A DNA stretch of 47,336 bases from Flemingiibacterium sp045534235. GTDB taxonomy: Bacteria > Bacillota > Clostridia > Oscillospirales > CAG-272. The notes under the pieces were generated by a model that had not been told where the DNA came from, made no database searches, and worked only from the letters and a program-made list of their open reading frames with translations. Position numbers and translations under genes: made by a program. The stretch is from positions 1-47,336 of the forward strand of contig JAZSJI010000085.1 of NCBI GenBank assembly GCA_045534235.1, read 5' to 3'. Below are positions 1 through 8,250 of the stretch, piece after piece (positions within the stretch are counted from its first letter, which is position 1; the number at the start of each line of letters is the position of its first letter).

Positions 1-811
1 CATCAAGTATCATCATCCCGAAGTTGGTGCTGCAGGCCAGTTTGAAATCGAGCCTATGTTAGGCCAGATGTCTAAAATGGCAGACGCAACCATGATGATT
101 AAATACATCATTCATAATACCGCATTAAAATACGGCAAGACTGCAACTTTTATGCCCAAGCCCGTATACAACGAAGCCGGCAACGGTATGCACGTGCATA
201 TGCTCCTTTTAAAAGACGGACAGCCTGTATTCTCAGACGATAACGGTTATTCACACTTAAGTGAAACCGCACACTACTTCATGGGCGGACTTTTAAAGCA
301 TATTTCATCACTTTGCGCATTAACCAATCCTTCCACCAACTCCTTCAAGAGATTGGTTCCCGGATTTGAGGCACCCGTTACCGTAGGTTATGCTACTTCT
401 AACAGAAGTGCGGTTATCCGCATTCCTGCATACGCAAAGAGCCCCGAAAAGAGAAGATTCGAGCTTCGTAACCCCGACGCTACCTGCAACCCGTACTTCT
501 GCTACGCGGCTATCCTTATGGCAGGTCTTGACGGTATCAAAAACAAGATCGATCCTCACGCAAACGGCTGGGGTCCGTACGACTTCAATCTTTTCCACTT
601 ATCAGACGAGGAAAAGGCGAAGCTTCAGGGACTTCCCACGTCGCTTCCCGAAGCACTTGATGCTCTCGAGGCAGATAATGACTACCTGACCGCAGGCGGC
701 GTATTCCCCACGGAACTTATTGTGAACTTCATTAAGGCAAAGCGTGCAGAGTGCGCAGAGCTTGCGAAGATCCCGCATCCCGCAGAGTTCGACAGATACT
801 ATAATCTTTAA
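1..811 (+). CDS. glnA: Glutamine synthetase type I, C-terminal part (5' end outside window)
   Basis: Makes glutamine from glutamate, ammonia and ATP in the cytoplasm, the main entry of ammonia into metabolism. The reading frame is open from the window edge (first full codon at base 2), so the N-terminal beta-grasp domain and start are missing. Visible GS-I landmarks in order are HHPEVGAAGQFEIE, the ATP-site stretch FMPKPVYNEAGNGMHVH, NRSAVIRIP, and EKRRFELRNPDATCNPY. At the adenylylation site of enteric enzymes (NLYDLPPEE) this protein reads NLFHLSDEE. The modifiable Tyr is replaced by Phe, so control by GlnE-type adenylylation is unlikely (inference). A strong hairpin terminator follows 15 bases after the stop codon. 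Confidence 0.97.
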   Translation, partial: IKYHHPEVGAAGQFEIEPMLGQMSKMADATMMIKYIIHNTALKYGKTATFMPKPVYNEAGNGMHVHMLLLKDGQPVFSDDNGYSHLSETAHYFMGGLLKHISSLCALTNPSTNSFKRLVPGFEAPVTVGYATSNRSAVIRIPAYAKSPEKRRFELRNPDATCNPYFCYAAILMAGLDGIKNKIDPHANGWGPYDFNLFHLSDEEKAKLQGLPTSLPEALDALEADNDYLTAGGVFPTELIVNFIKAKRAECAELAKIPHPAEFDRYYNL

Positions 812-821
812 TTTAGCAACA

Positions 822-855
822 AAAAGCCTCGCTTTCGTATGAAAGCGAGGCTTTT
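822..855 (+). terminator. Intrinsic terminator of glnA
   Basis: Perfect 11-bp stem GCCTCGCTTTC (826-836) and GAAAGCGAGGC (841-851) with a GTAT loop, flanked by A4 and T4. It lies directly after the glnA stop codon and could also work on the opposite strand. Confidence 0.9.
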
Positions 856-966
856 AACTTACGCGAGGGTTTTAGCGTTCGGGTATATTTTTGCTTGCAA
901 CGACGCACATTTTATCATAGGTGAGTCGATTTGCAGTAAAAAGTAAAGTATGCACACAAAAAGCGT

Positions 967-986
967 GGACTACTTTTACATAGTCC
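967..986 (-). terminator. Possible weak terminator after the 53-residue ORF
   Basis: On the minus strand a 6-bp stem (GGACTA / TAGTCC) is followed by ACGCTTTTTG, eight bases past the stop codon of the small gene at 995-1156. The stem is short, so this is tentative. Confidence 0.4.
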
Positions 987-994
987 TCAAGATA

Positions 995-1156
995 TTATTC
1001 TTCCTCGTCGTCGATTATAAGTCTGTTCTTAAAGCTTGATTTGAATGCCTTCAGCTTTTTGAGCGCATCCTCGAGATAAATAAAGCCCAAAACGATTGTT
1101 GCGACAAGGCTTACAACAGCGGCGCAAACCGCGATGATTCGGAGTGCTTTTCTCAT
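995..1156 (-). CDS. Small single-pass membrane protein, 53 residues
   Basis: No family recognised. The protein starts MRKALRIIAVCAAVVSLVAT. It has a basic N-terminus, one hydrophobic segment at about residues 7-26, a Lys-rich amphipathic stretch (EDALKKLKAFKSSFKNR) and an acidic tail (IIDDEEE). It probably sits in the cytoplasmic membrane with the charged tail inside or at the surface. Support for a real gene comes from the signals around it: a ribosome site AGGAAG 8 bases before the ATG, a promoter with a 17-bp spacer about 80 bases upstream, and a possible terminator just after the stop. It lies alone between glnA and the NusG_II gene, antisense to both. Function unknown. Confidence 0.72.
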   Translation of the reverse strand: MRKALRIIAVCAAVVSLVATIVLGFIYLEDALKKLKAFKSSFKNRLIIDDEEE

Positions 1157-1238
1157 ATTTATGCTTCCTTTCTGCGCTAAATCATTTTAATTGACGGATA
1201 AGTGAGGCTGTGCCTGCTTGTATCCGTGTGTTTACTTC

Positions 1239-1267
1239 AGTATACCACTATTTGTCGGAAAAATCAA
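1239..1267 (-). promoter_or_regulatory. Sigma-A-type promoter for the 53-residue ORF
   Basis: On the minus strand TTGATT (1262-1267), a 17-bp spacer and TATACT (1239-1244), with TG one base before the -10. Transcription would start near 1232, about 76 bases before the small ORF. Confidence 0.7.
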
Positions 1268-1336
1268 TAGGTTTTGGTGAAAAAACGGCTTTGGACGGAT
1301 GGAACTTTGGGAATCGTTTAATGTTAGTCGAAAAGA

Positions 1337-1365
1337 TTGACAAGTAGTTCGAATTATTATATAAT
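1337..1365 (+). promoter_or_regulatory. Consensus sigma-A promoter for the NusG_II-Gx operon
   Basis: TTGACA (1337-1342), exactly 17 bp, then TATAAT (1360-1365): both boxes match the consensus fully. The expected start near 1372 leaves a leader of about 29 bases before the ATG at 1401. Confidence 0.9.
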
Positions 1366-1400
1366 TATTATGTTATCTACTATACAAAGGGGGGCGGCAC

Positions 1401-1790
1401 ATGGGTGAGCTCACGTCTGATAAGCGTAAGATTCGCAACGATATAATATTCATAGCCGCGCTCGTTTTAATATCGGCTCTTGTCGGGCTTGGTTTTTATT
1501 TCTTTAGGACGGGTGGCGACACCGTTCGTGTGACGGTCAACGGAGAGCTTTACGGGGAGTTTTCGCTTGACGAGGACCGTACGCTTGAGATAATCTCGGA
1601 CGGCGGATACAACGTCCTCGTTATAAAGGACGGCGAGGCATACGTAGAAAGCGCGAGTTGTCCCGACGGAATATGCGCGGCACACAAGCCGATCTCGCGC
1701 AGTGGTGAGAGCATAGTGTGTCTTCCCAATAAGGTCGTAATTACTGCAAAAGCCCAAAATGACGGGGACGCACCCGATATTGTTGCGTGA
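1401..1790 (+). CDS. NusG domain II-containing membrane-anchored protein
   Basis: A 129-residue protein with one membrane segment near residues 16-35 (IIFIAALVLISALVGLGFYF), followed outside the membrane by a small beta-barrel domain of the NusG_II type. The family signature CPDGICAAHKPISRSGES, followed by CLPNKVV, is clear. Three cysteines (in CPDGIC and CLP) are conserved in this family. The exact role is unknown. In Clostridia these proteins are usually encoded just before a Gx/HepS-I transporter, as here, which suggests a joint function. A good ribosome site (AAGGGGGGCGG) precedes the ATG, and a perfect consensus promoter lies upstream. Its stop codon lies 8 bases before the ATG of the next gene. 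Confidence 0.9.
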   Translation: MGELTSDKRKIRNDIIFIAALVLISALVGLGFYFFRTGGDTVRVTVNGELYGEFSLDEDRTLEIISDGGYNVLVIKDGEAYVESASCPDGICAAHKPISRSGESIVCLPNKVVITAKAQNDGDAPDIVA

Positions 1791-1798
1791 GGTGTGCG

Positions 1799-2305
1799 AT
1801 GAGAAATAAAAAAGTGGGGAAGCTCACCGTAATGGGACTTTGCGCCGCTATCGCGCTTATCCTTTCTTACGTCGAGGTTATGCTGCCGCCGATATTTTCG
1901 GCTGTCCCGGGAATAAAAATCGGACTTGCTAATATATGCGTGGTTTTCGCGCTTTATCGCTTCGGCGTTTTTGACGCCGCCATTATATCGCTCGTTAGAT
2001 TGATAGTAGTTGCCGCGCTGTTTGGTAACCCGATGACGTTTATTTACAGTCTTGCAGGCGCGGCTTTGAGCCTTGCGGTAATGGCGGTACTAAAACGTTT
2101 TAACTTTATGTCGGGCGTTGGAGTGAGCGTGGCGGGCGGCATAATGCACAACGTAGGGCAGGTGCTTGTTGCGATGGCGCTGCTCGGAACGGCTGAGATA
2201 GGCTACTATATGGTCGTGCTTACGTTCACAGGCGTGCTCTCGGGCGTGTTCGTCGGACTTTGTGGCGGCCTGCTCATAAAATACCTTCCGAAAAATAAAT
2301 TCTGA
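1799..2305 (+). CDS. Gx transporter family protein (heptaprenyl diphosphate synthase component I-like)
   Basis: A 168-residue integral membrane protein with about five hydrophobic helices (for example VMGLCAAIALILSYVEVMLP and ANICVVFALYRFGVFDAAII). It matches the small substrate-binding, ECF-type S-component fold of the Gx/HepS-I family. Substrate unknown; the older name refers to a heptaprenyl diphosphate synthase subunit and is probably misleading. I chose the ATG at 1799 because GAGGTG sits 5 bases before it. A GTG at 1787 in the same frame overlaps the previous stop and lacks a spaced ribosome site. It is the second gene of the NusG_II operon. No clear terminator follows. Confidence 0.88.
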   Translation: MRNKKVGKLTVMGLCAAIALILSYVEVMLPPIFSAVPGIKIGLANICVVFALYRFGVFDAAIISLVRLIVVAALFGNPMTFIYSLAGAALSLAVMAVLKRFNFMSGVGVSVAGGIMHNVGQVLVAMALLGTAEIGYYMVVLTFTGVLSGVFVGLCGGLLIKYLPKNKF

Positions 2306-2389
2306 AAAAATCTTATTTCCTATTTATTTGTCGCAAAATATATGATATAATGGTACTATCAACGATAAACTGTATAAGGGTGAGAACAT

Positions 2390-3898
2390 ATGAATAATAA
2401 CCGTACGCCAAACGGCAATAACAGACCGACGGGCGCACAAAATAATATACCGCCGCGCCCCGCGCAGCGTCCGCAGTCGGCACAGCAGGGAGCGGCTCCG
2501 GCAAGACGTACTATGCCTAAAGCGCAGAAGGCACCCGCCAAGGTGCAGTCTCAGCCCAAGAAGGCTCCGGCAAAGCTTACTCCCGAGCAGGCAGCGATAA
2601 ATCGCCAGAGAAGGGAACGCGAAAAATATTATACTAAAAAGCGCCGCGCGGCAACACGAAAGCTTGTCGTGACAAGACTTATACTTTTTGCCGCGGTTTT
2701 CGTCATTATGGCGGCTATATCGGCAGGACTGTTCTTCCTTAACTTAAATCACGTGTCCTCGACCGATTCCTCACGGTATACGTATTTTATTGGCGAAGAA
2801 AAGACCACGCTTCCGTACGGTAAGGCGGTGCGTGACGGCAGAGTTTACGTAAGCTTTACCGACGTTGCAGAGATGTGTGACCTCGTTCCTATGGGCTCGA
2901 AAACAGAATCTCTGACGTACGTTATCAGAGGCGAAAACGAGGAAAAGATACGCTTTGTTATCGGCTCGCGCGAGGTTTACGTCAACGGAGTCGAGGCGCG
3001 TCTTGGCGCGGAGTGCTACTACGAGAACGATGCACTTTACGTGCCTGTAAGCTTTGTTGACGCATATTTCAAGGGGCTCACCGTAGAGGTAAACGAGAAT
3101 AAGCACGAGGTCGAGATATCGCGTATCATAACTAATCTTAACGAAAAGGGCAAGCTTCCCAAGGGCGAGGAGGCAGAGTATGCAAGCCTTTCGCTGCTTC
3201 TACAGTCCACAGAGGCGATAAAGCCGCTTGATGAGGCGGCAGAGGCTATGGCACAGATGCCCGATCTCGGATTTGTAAATAACCTCACTATGTACGAGGA
3301 GTATATGAATCCCGGCAATACCGACGAGTATCTTGTACTTGTCAGCCCCCAGCACAAGCTTGACTCCACCTACGTGCCGCAGGATCTCTATTTTACTGAT
3401 GCAACACGTCAGGACGGACGTGCAAAGCAGCAGCTTCGCCTATACGCGATGATGTCGCTTGAGGCGCTCTTTATGGAGATGAAGGCGGCAGGATACGAGG
3501 ACGTCAGCGTTACGAGTGCGTATCGCAGCTACAGCTATCAGGAGCAGCTTTTCAATCAGTATCTCGCACAGTATAACGGCGACTACGATTACGTTGCCAC
3601 GTTCTCGAATCCCCCCGGCTCAAGTGAGCATCAGACGGGACTTTGCGTTGATATGCACAACCTTCCCGGCGCGGACGTTTCCTTCGCGAACGAGCCGGCA
3701 TACACCTGGCTTCGTGAAAATTGTTGGAAGTTCGGCTTTATTCTGCGTTATCCGCAGGATAAGACCGAGATAACGGGTATATCCTTCGAGCCGTGGCATT
3801 ACCGCTTTGTCGGACGCTATCACGCGCAGAGAATGTATCAGTCGGGTATGTGTCTTGAGGAATACGTGGCGTATCTTAACGGACAGAGTATAGGTTAA
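2390..3898 (+). CDS. Membrane-anchored D-Ala-D-Ala carboxypeptidase, VanY/M15B family
   Basis: Trims the terminal D-alanine from peptidoglycan stem peptides outside the membrane. The 502 residues divide into a cytoplasmic Pro/Gln/Ala/Lys-rich tail (1-95), one transmembrane helix (about 100-120), a copper-amine-oxidase-N-like beta domain of the stalk type (about 130-245), a helical linker, and a C-terminal M15 zinc peptidase. Zinc and catalytic residues are visible: SSEHQTGLCVD gives His414 and Asp421, and FEPWHY gives Glu467 and His470. A TATAAT box at 2346-2351 lies upstream, with only a poor -35 box. The ribosome site is AAGGGTGAG. The next gene starts 3 bases after the stop, so the two are co-transcribed. 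Confidence 0.93.
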   Translation: MNNNRTPNGNNRPTGAQNNIPPRPAQRPQSAQQGAAPARRTMPKAQKAPAKVQSQPKKAPAKLTPEQAAINRQRREREKYYTKKRRAATRKLVVTRLILFAAVFVIMAAISAGLFFLNLNHVSSTDSSRYTYFIGEEKTTLPYGKAVRDGRVYVSFTDVAEMCDLVPMGSKTESLTYVIRGENEEKIRFVIGSREVYVNGVEARLGAECYYENDALYVPVSFVDAYFKGLTVEVNENKHEVEISRIITNLNEKGKLPKGEEAEYASLSLLLQSTEAIKPLDEAAEAMAQMPDLGFVNNLTMYEEYMNPGNTDEYLVLVSPQHKLDSTYVPQDLYFTDATRQDGRAKQQLRLYAMMSLEALFMEMKAAGYEDVSVTSAYRSYSYQEQLFNQYLAQYNGDYDYVATFSNPPGSSEHQTGLCVDMHNLPGADVSFANEPAYTWLRENCWKFGFILRYPQDKTEITGISFEPWHYRFVGRYHAQRMYQSGMCLEEYVAYLNGQSIG

Positions 3899-3901
3899 TA
3901 T

Positions 3902-4822
3902 ATGAACATTTGCACACTTACTAAGGACCTTTGCGGTCGATTCGGCTATGAGAGGGGACTTGACATAATCGCGGCGGCAGGCTTTGAGTCGGTCGACGTC
4001 AGCCTGTTTTACCCCGTTGACTCGGGTATTCTCACCGAGGACGACGACACGGTCCGCGAGTATTTTTCGAATATCCGCAAAATGATCGAACATCGCGGAA
4101 TGTACGTCTATCAGACGCATTCACCGTATCCGACTATTGTTGAGGATCACGAGAAAAATCCGCTTATTTACGCGGCGCTTAAAAAGGCACTGCTTGCATC
4201 AAGCGTGCTCGGCGCACGCCATTCGGTGGTCCACCCGTCGCACAGAGGAATAACATCGGACGGCAGATTTATAAAGCAGCTTTATTCAAACGATAAGGAG
4301 CTTGCCAGGGAAACGAATATCAAGTTTTATTCGGGGCTGATACCTTATCTTTACGAGTACGATATAAAGATCGCGATAGAGAATATGTGGGCAAACGATC
4401 CCGCTAAAAACAATCTAATCTGTCCTTCGGTCTGCTCAAGCCCGTACGAGATGGTAGACTACATCGACACGATGAACTCGCTTTGTAAGGACGAGCGGTT
4501 CGTTGCCTGCCTTGACGTTGGACACACCAATCTCTCTTGCCGCGATATGTCGGTGCGTGAGATAGTAAACGTGCTTGGACACAGACTAAAGTCGCTTCAC
4601 GTTCACGATAACGACGGACTTCATGACAGTCATACCGCGCCCGGATACGGCAACATTGACTGGGAAGGCTTCTGCCTCGGACTTCGCGACGTGGGATATA
4701 CGGGCGATTTCGTGTACGAGGCACATACGTTCCACCTTAAGTTCGCTGACGAGGTCGTTCCGTATTCGGCGGCGCTTCTATATCAGATAGCACGAAAAAT
4801 GTGCGATAAATACGGGCTTTAA
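3902..4822 (+). CDS. Sugar phosphate isomerase/epimerase-like TIM-barrel protein
   Basis: A 306-residue protein of the xylose isomerase-like/AP endonuclease 2 superfamily. Metal-binding landmarks of the barrel are spread along the chain: HPSHRG, IAIENMW, CLDVGHTN, LHVHDND and FVYEAHT, which supply the usual Glu, Asp and His ligands. Members isomerise or epimerise sugars or act on related polyols; the substrate here cannot be read from sequence. It follows the VanY gene by 3 bases without a strong ribosome site, so translation is probably coupled. Two hairpins follow, the first a probable terminator. Confidence 0.85.
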   Translation: MNICTLTKDLCGRFGYERGLDIIAAAGFESVDVSLFYPVDSGILTEDDDTVREYFSNIRKMIEHRGMYVYQTHSPYPTIVEDHEKNPLIYAALKKALLASSVLGARHSVVHPSHRGITSDGRFIKQLYSNDKELARETNIKFYSGLIPYLYEYDIKIAIENMWANDPAKNNLICPSVCSSPYEMVDYIDTMNSLCKDERFVACLDVGHTNLSCRDMSVREIVNVLGHRLKSLHVHDNDGLHDSHTAPGYGNIDWEGFCLGLRDVGYTGDFVYEAHTFHLKFADEVVPYSAALLYQIARKMCDKYGL

Positions 4823-4850
4823 TGCCGATTTAGTTTGTTAAAATGTATAT

Positions 4851-4876
4851 GCGCGGCGCACAACTGTGCGCCGCGC
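4851..4876 (+). terminator. Strong hairpin after the isomerase gene
   Basis: Perfect 11-bp GC-rich stem GCGCGGCGCAC / GTGCGCCGCGC around an AACT loop. Only a short T-rich tail (TTGT) follows, so it may act as a terminator together with the second hairpin, or protect the mRNA 3' end. Confidence 0.65.
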
Positions 4877-4901
4877 TTGTCATACATCACGAAAATTCAC
4901 C

Positions 4902-4939
4902 AAAAAGCCGCGCGGCTCTTGACAAAGCGCGGCTTTTTT
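4902..4939 (+). terminator. Terminator hairpin with an embedded promoter
   Basis: AAAAAGCCGCGC (4902-4913) pairs with GCGCGGCTTTTTT (4927-4939). The 13-base loop includes TTGAC of the lysC -35 box, and the 3' arm and T-run form the promoter spacer. It would end transcripts of the upstream VanY-isomerase pair. Confidence 0.75.
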
Positions 4940-4947
4940 CATATAAT
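4919..4947 (+). promoter_or_regulatory. Consensus promoter of lysC inside the terminator hairpin
   Basis: TTGACA (4919-4924), a 17-bp spacer and TATAAT (4942-4947), a full consensus match. The -35 box is in the hairpin loop and the spacer is the hairpin's 3' arm plus T-run. The start near 4954 leaves a leader of about 50 bases before the GTG at 5005. Confidence 0.88.
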
Positions 4948-5004
4948 ATAATATGTGCATCTATTTTTTGTAAACTAAAATACTTATATATATGAGGTAT
5001 CATC

Positions 5005-6318
5005 GTGTTAAAGGTTGTAAAATTTGGCGGAAGCTCGCTTGCTGACGCTACACAGTTTAAGAAGGTTGCCGCTATTATAAAGGCAGAGCCCGAGCGTCGT
5101 TACATTGTGCCCTCTGCCCCCGGAAAGCGCCACAAGAGCGACACAAAGGTTACCGATATGCTTTATGCTTGCTATGAGATGGCGGCAAGAGGCGAGGATA
5201 TTTCGGCTCCCTTCTCCGAGATTGAGGCAAGATATAACGGAATTATCACCGAGCTTGGTCTTGATTTCTCGCTTGAGAATGACTTCCACCTTATTAAGAA
5301 TGCGTTTATCCACAAAGCGGGACGCGACTTTGCGGCAAGCCGCGGAGAATATCTCAACGGTAAGATACTTGCAAAGTACCTTAATGTCGATTTTATCGAC
5401 GCGGCAGAGGTAATATTCTTCAACGATAACGGTCAGTTTGACTCGGAGCGTACGAACAAGGTGCTTAGCGCGGAGCTTAAGAAGCACGATTATGCGGTTA
5501 TCCCCGGATTCTACGGTTCTATGCCCAACGATACAATCAAGACCTTCTCTCGCGGCGGCTCGGATATTACGGGATCTATCGTTGCGCGTGCGGCGGCTTG
5601 CGACATTTACGAGAACTGGACGGACGTTGACGGATTCTTAATGGGCGATCCGAGAATTATCGATGACCCTCGCGTCATAAACGAGATCACTTATCACGAG
5701 CTTCGTGAGCTTTCGTATATGGGCGCGACCGTTCTCCACGAGGACGCTATATTCCCCGTGCGCATCGCAGGTATACCGATAAATATTAAAAACACAAACA
5801 ATCCCGAGGCTCGCGGCACGTTTATCGTTGCATCGAGCGACAAGTATGATACGGGCAACGTTATAACGGGTGTTGCTGGCAAAAAGAATTTCTCGGTTCT
5901 CAATATCGAAAAGGATATGATGAATTCCGAGATCGGATTCGGCAGACGCGTGCTCGAGGTGCTTGAGAACAACGGCATTGGCTTTGAACATCTCCCGTCG
6001 GGTATCGACAATATGAGTATTATACTCAATACTAAGGAGCTTGAGGGCAAGCGCGATACTATTAAAAATGCTATCTGCCGTGCGGTAAACCCCGATACTA
6101 TCTCCATTGAGGACGGTCTTGCGCTCGTTGCAGTCGTAGGACGTGCAATGGTAAAGGCGAAGGGTACCGCGGCACGCGTATTCAAGGCGATAAGCGGTGC
6201 AGGCATCAATATCCGTATGATTGACCAGGGCTCAAGCGAAATCAGCATTATCGTCGGCGTCGAGGAGCAGGACTTTGAGGACGCACTCCGCGCGATTTAT
6301 CAGGAATTTGTTTACTAA
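5005..6318 (+). CDS. lysC: Aspartate kinase
   Basis: Phosphorylates aspartate, the first step toward lysine, threonine, methionine and diaminopimelate. The 437 residues contain the N-terminal kinase signature KFGGSS (Lys6), a VPSAPGKRHKSDTKVTDML segment in place of the shorter form found in E. coli-type enzymes, FSRGGSDITGS, and two C-terminal ACT domains (about residues 290-437) that usually sense amino acids. The start is GTG, with GAGG 7 bases upstream. It leads a three-gene unit with the amidohydrolase (18-base gap) and the FkbM methyltransferase. No T-box or lysine riboswitch fits in the roughly 50-base leader, so feedback through the ACT domains is the likely control (inference). Confidence 0.95.
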   Translation: MLKVVKFGGSSLADATQFKKVAAIIKAEPERRYIVPSAPGKRHKSDTKVTDMLYACYEMAARGEDISAPFSEIEARYNGIITELGLDFSLENDFHLIKNAFIHKAGRDFAASRGEYLNGKILAKYLNVDFIDAAEVIFFNDNGQFDSERTNKVLSAELKKHDYAVIPGFYGSMPNDTIKTFSRGGSDITGSIVARAAACDIYENWTDVDGFLMGDPRIIDDPRVINEITYHELRELSYMGATVLHEDAIFPVRIAGIPINIKNTNNPEARGTFIVASSDKYDTGNVITGVAGKKNFSVLNIEKDMMNSEIGFGRRVLEVLENNGIGFEHLPSGIDNMSIILNTKELEGKRDTIKNAICRAVNPDTISIEDGLALVAVVGRAMVKAKGTAARVFKAISGAGINIRMIDQGSSEISIIVGVEEQDFEDALRAIYQEFVY

Positions 6319-6335
6319 AAAAGAAGGCGAAACGG

Positions 6336-7142
6336 TTGTATAAAATATTCGATATTCACACGCACACGTATCCCGAAAAAATAGCCGATAAGGCTGTCAC
6401 AAGTCTTAACGCGTTTTACGAGTTCGTGTGCGAGGGTAAAGGCACGTACGCCGAGCTTGCCGAACGTGGCAGGACACACGGTGTCGTTGGAATGCTGCTT
6501 TTCTCTGTGGCGACCAATGCGCATCAGGTGGAAAAGGTCAATGATTCTATCGCCGCACTCGCAAAAAAATCGCGTGATGAGGGCTTTGAAACTGTTGGAT
6601 TTATGGGAATGCACCAGGATTTCCCCGATTTCGCGGCAGAGGTTGAAAGAGCCGAATCGCTCGGACTTCGCGGCGTTAAGATACACCCCGATATTCAGGG
6701 CGTTGACGTTGACTGTCCGCGTATGATGGAGCTCTGTGAGATAATCGAGGGGCGTATGCCGCTTTATTTGCATATGGGCGACCCAAGACCGCAGTACCGC
6801 TTCTCCGAGCCGAGAAAGCTTGCGCATCTGCTTGAGTGCTTCCCGAAGCTTGAGGTCGTGGCGGCACATCTTGGCGGTTACGGCGTGGCAGACGAGGCCA
6901 TTGAATATCTAGCCGGCAGACCTAACGTGTGGTACGACACATCAAGTGCAATTTGGTCGATGACACCAGAGAGGGCAGAGTACGTAATCCATAAGCTTGG
7001 CACGGATCGCGTGATGTTCGGCACGGACTATCCCGTTAAGAATATCGAGGGTGAAGTCGAACGCTTCATGAAAATAGACCTCGCCGAAAAAGAGCGTGAG
7101 GATATATTCTATAATAACGCAAAGAGATTTTTGAAATTATGA
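6336..7142 (+). CDS. Amidohydrolase-superfamily metal-dependent hydrolase (amidohydrolase 2 type)
   Basis: A 268-residue TIM-barrel hydrolase. Metal and catalytic residues are in order: DIHTH (His8, His10), LHMGD (His146), AAHLGG (His178) and FGTDYPV (Asp231). Relatives hydrolyse or decarboxylate small ring or carboxylate compounds; the substrate here is unknown. The start is TTG at 6336, supported by AAGGCG 7 bases upstream and by the position of the IHTH motif, which in this family lies close to the N-terminus. Its stop codon overlaps the next ATG (ATGA), so translation is coupled to the FkbM gene. Confidence 0.88.
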   Translation: MYKIFDIHTHTYPEKIADKAVTSLNAFYEFVCEGKGTYAELAERGRTHGVVGMLLFSVATNAHQVEKVNDSIAALAKKSRDEGFETVGFMGMHQDFPDFAAEVERAESLGLRGVKIHPDIQGVDVDCPRMMELCEIIEGRMPLYLHMGDPRPQYRFSEPRKLAHLLECFPKLEVVAAHLGGYGVADEAIEYLAGRPNVWYDTSSAIWSMTPERAEYVIHKLGTDRVMFGTDYPVKNIEGEVERFMKIDLAEKEREDIFYNNAKRFLKL

Positions 7143-8236
7143 AAATATGTCATTCGGTAAAGGAAATTTCCGTTTGCTGCGATATGTGGCAAACATTAAA
7201 AGAAAGCACAAAACCGATAGTGATGTACGGAATGGGAAACGGCGCGGATAAAATCCTCGCCGTTTTTGATAAGAAAGGCATCGAAGTCGCAGATTTCTTC
7301 GCCTCCGACGGGTTTGTGCGCCATCAGCTCTTTCACGGTAAGACCGTTATGAGCTATGCGGAAATATGCGAAAAATACGATGATTTCATCGTCGTAGTGT
7401 CGTTCGGATCAAGTTTATCCGACGTGCTCGCGAACATTTACCGCATCGACGCCGAGCGAGAGATGTATATTCCCGACGTGCCTGTCGTTGACGGCAGCGA
7501 TGTGTTTGACCTTGCGTTTTTTGAGCGTCATCTTTACGAGCTTAATGAGGCGTGCGACTGCCTCGCGGACGAGCTCTCAAAGCAAACCTTTTGCGATGTG
7601 ATACTGTATCGCTTAACGGGTAAGCTGGAATATCTCCGCCGCCATACAGTGACGCCGCGCGACGTGATGTGCGGTGTTCTGCACGCGGACAAGTACCGTC
7701 ATACTGCCGACCTTGGCGCGTACAACGGCGACAGTATACGCGAGCTTTGTGAGTATGCACCGAATATTGAGAGTATTGTCGCATTTGAACCCGACGCGCG
7801 CAATTATAAGAAGCTGACGGCTTTTTGTGAGGACGTATCCTTCAAGGTTGAGGCATATAACTACGCCGCGTGGGACAGCGAAAAGACGCTCGAATTTACC
7901 TCGGGCGGCAATCGTAACTCGACGCTTATCGGCTCGGTTGGCGTTATGACGGGGGCGAAGATAAAGAGCGTCGAAGCCGCGCGCCTTGACAGCGTTTACA
8001 CGGGCGAGTGCGACTATATCAAATACGACGTTGAGGGTGCGGAATACGAAGCGCTCATCGGATCAAAAGAGGTTATCGCACGTGAGCATCCCGAGCTTCT
8101 TGTGTCGCTTTACCACAAGAGCGAGGATATTTACCGTCTGCCGCTGTTGGTGCGCGATATTGGGTATACGAAGCTGTATCTGCGCAGATACGAATACGTT
8201 CCCGCGTGGGATCTGAATCTTTTAGCAATAGAATAG
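7139..8236 (+). CDS. FkbM-family methyltransferase with N-terminal Rossmann-like domain
   Basis: A SAM-dependent O-methyltransferase of 365 residues. The C-terminal half carries the FkbM pattern: TADLGAYNGDS (SAM loop, Asp191), IVAFEPDARN, RLDSV and YIKYDVEGAEYEAL. The N-terminal 150 residues (VMYGMGNGADKI..., then a second strand-rich segment FIVVVSFGSS) look like a nucleotide- or sugar-binding Rossmann-like unit. FkbM enzymes methylate sugars of glycans or small molecules, so a cell-surface or secondary-metabolite target is possible, though no sugar genes adjoin. The ATG overlaps the upstream stop by four bases. A terminator follows. Confidence 0.87.
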   Translation: MKICHSVKEISVCCDMWQTLKESTKPIVMYGMGNGADKILAVFDKKGIEVADFFASDGFVRHQLFHGKTVMSYAEICEKYDDFIVVVSFGSSLSDVLANIYRIDAEREMYIPDVPVVDGSDVFDLAFFERHLYELNEACDCLADELSKQTFCDVILYRLTGKLEYLRRHTVTPRDVMCGVLHADKYRHTADLGAYNGDSIRELCEYAPNIESIVAFEPDARNYKKLTAFCEDVSFKVEAYNYAAWDSEKTLEFTSGGNRNSTLIGSVGVMTGAKIKSVEAARLDSVYTGECDYIKYDVEGAEYEALIGSKEVIAREHPELLVSLYHKSEDIYRLPLLVRDIGYTKLYLRRYEYVPAWDLNLLAIE

Positions 8237-8250
8237 TACCGATAGAGAAA

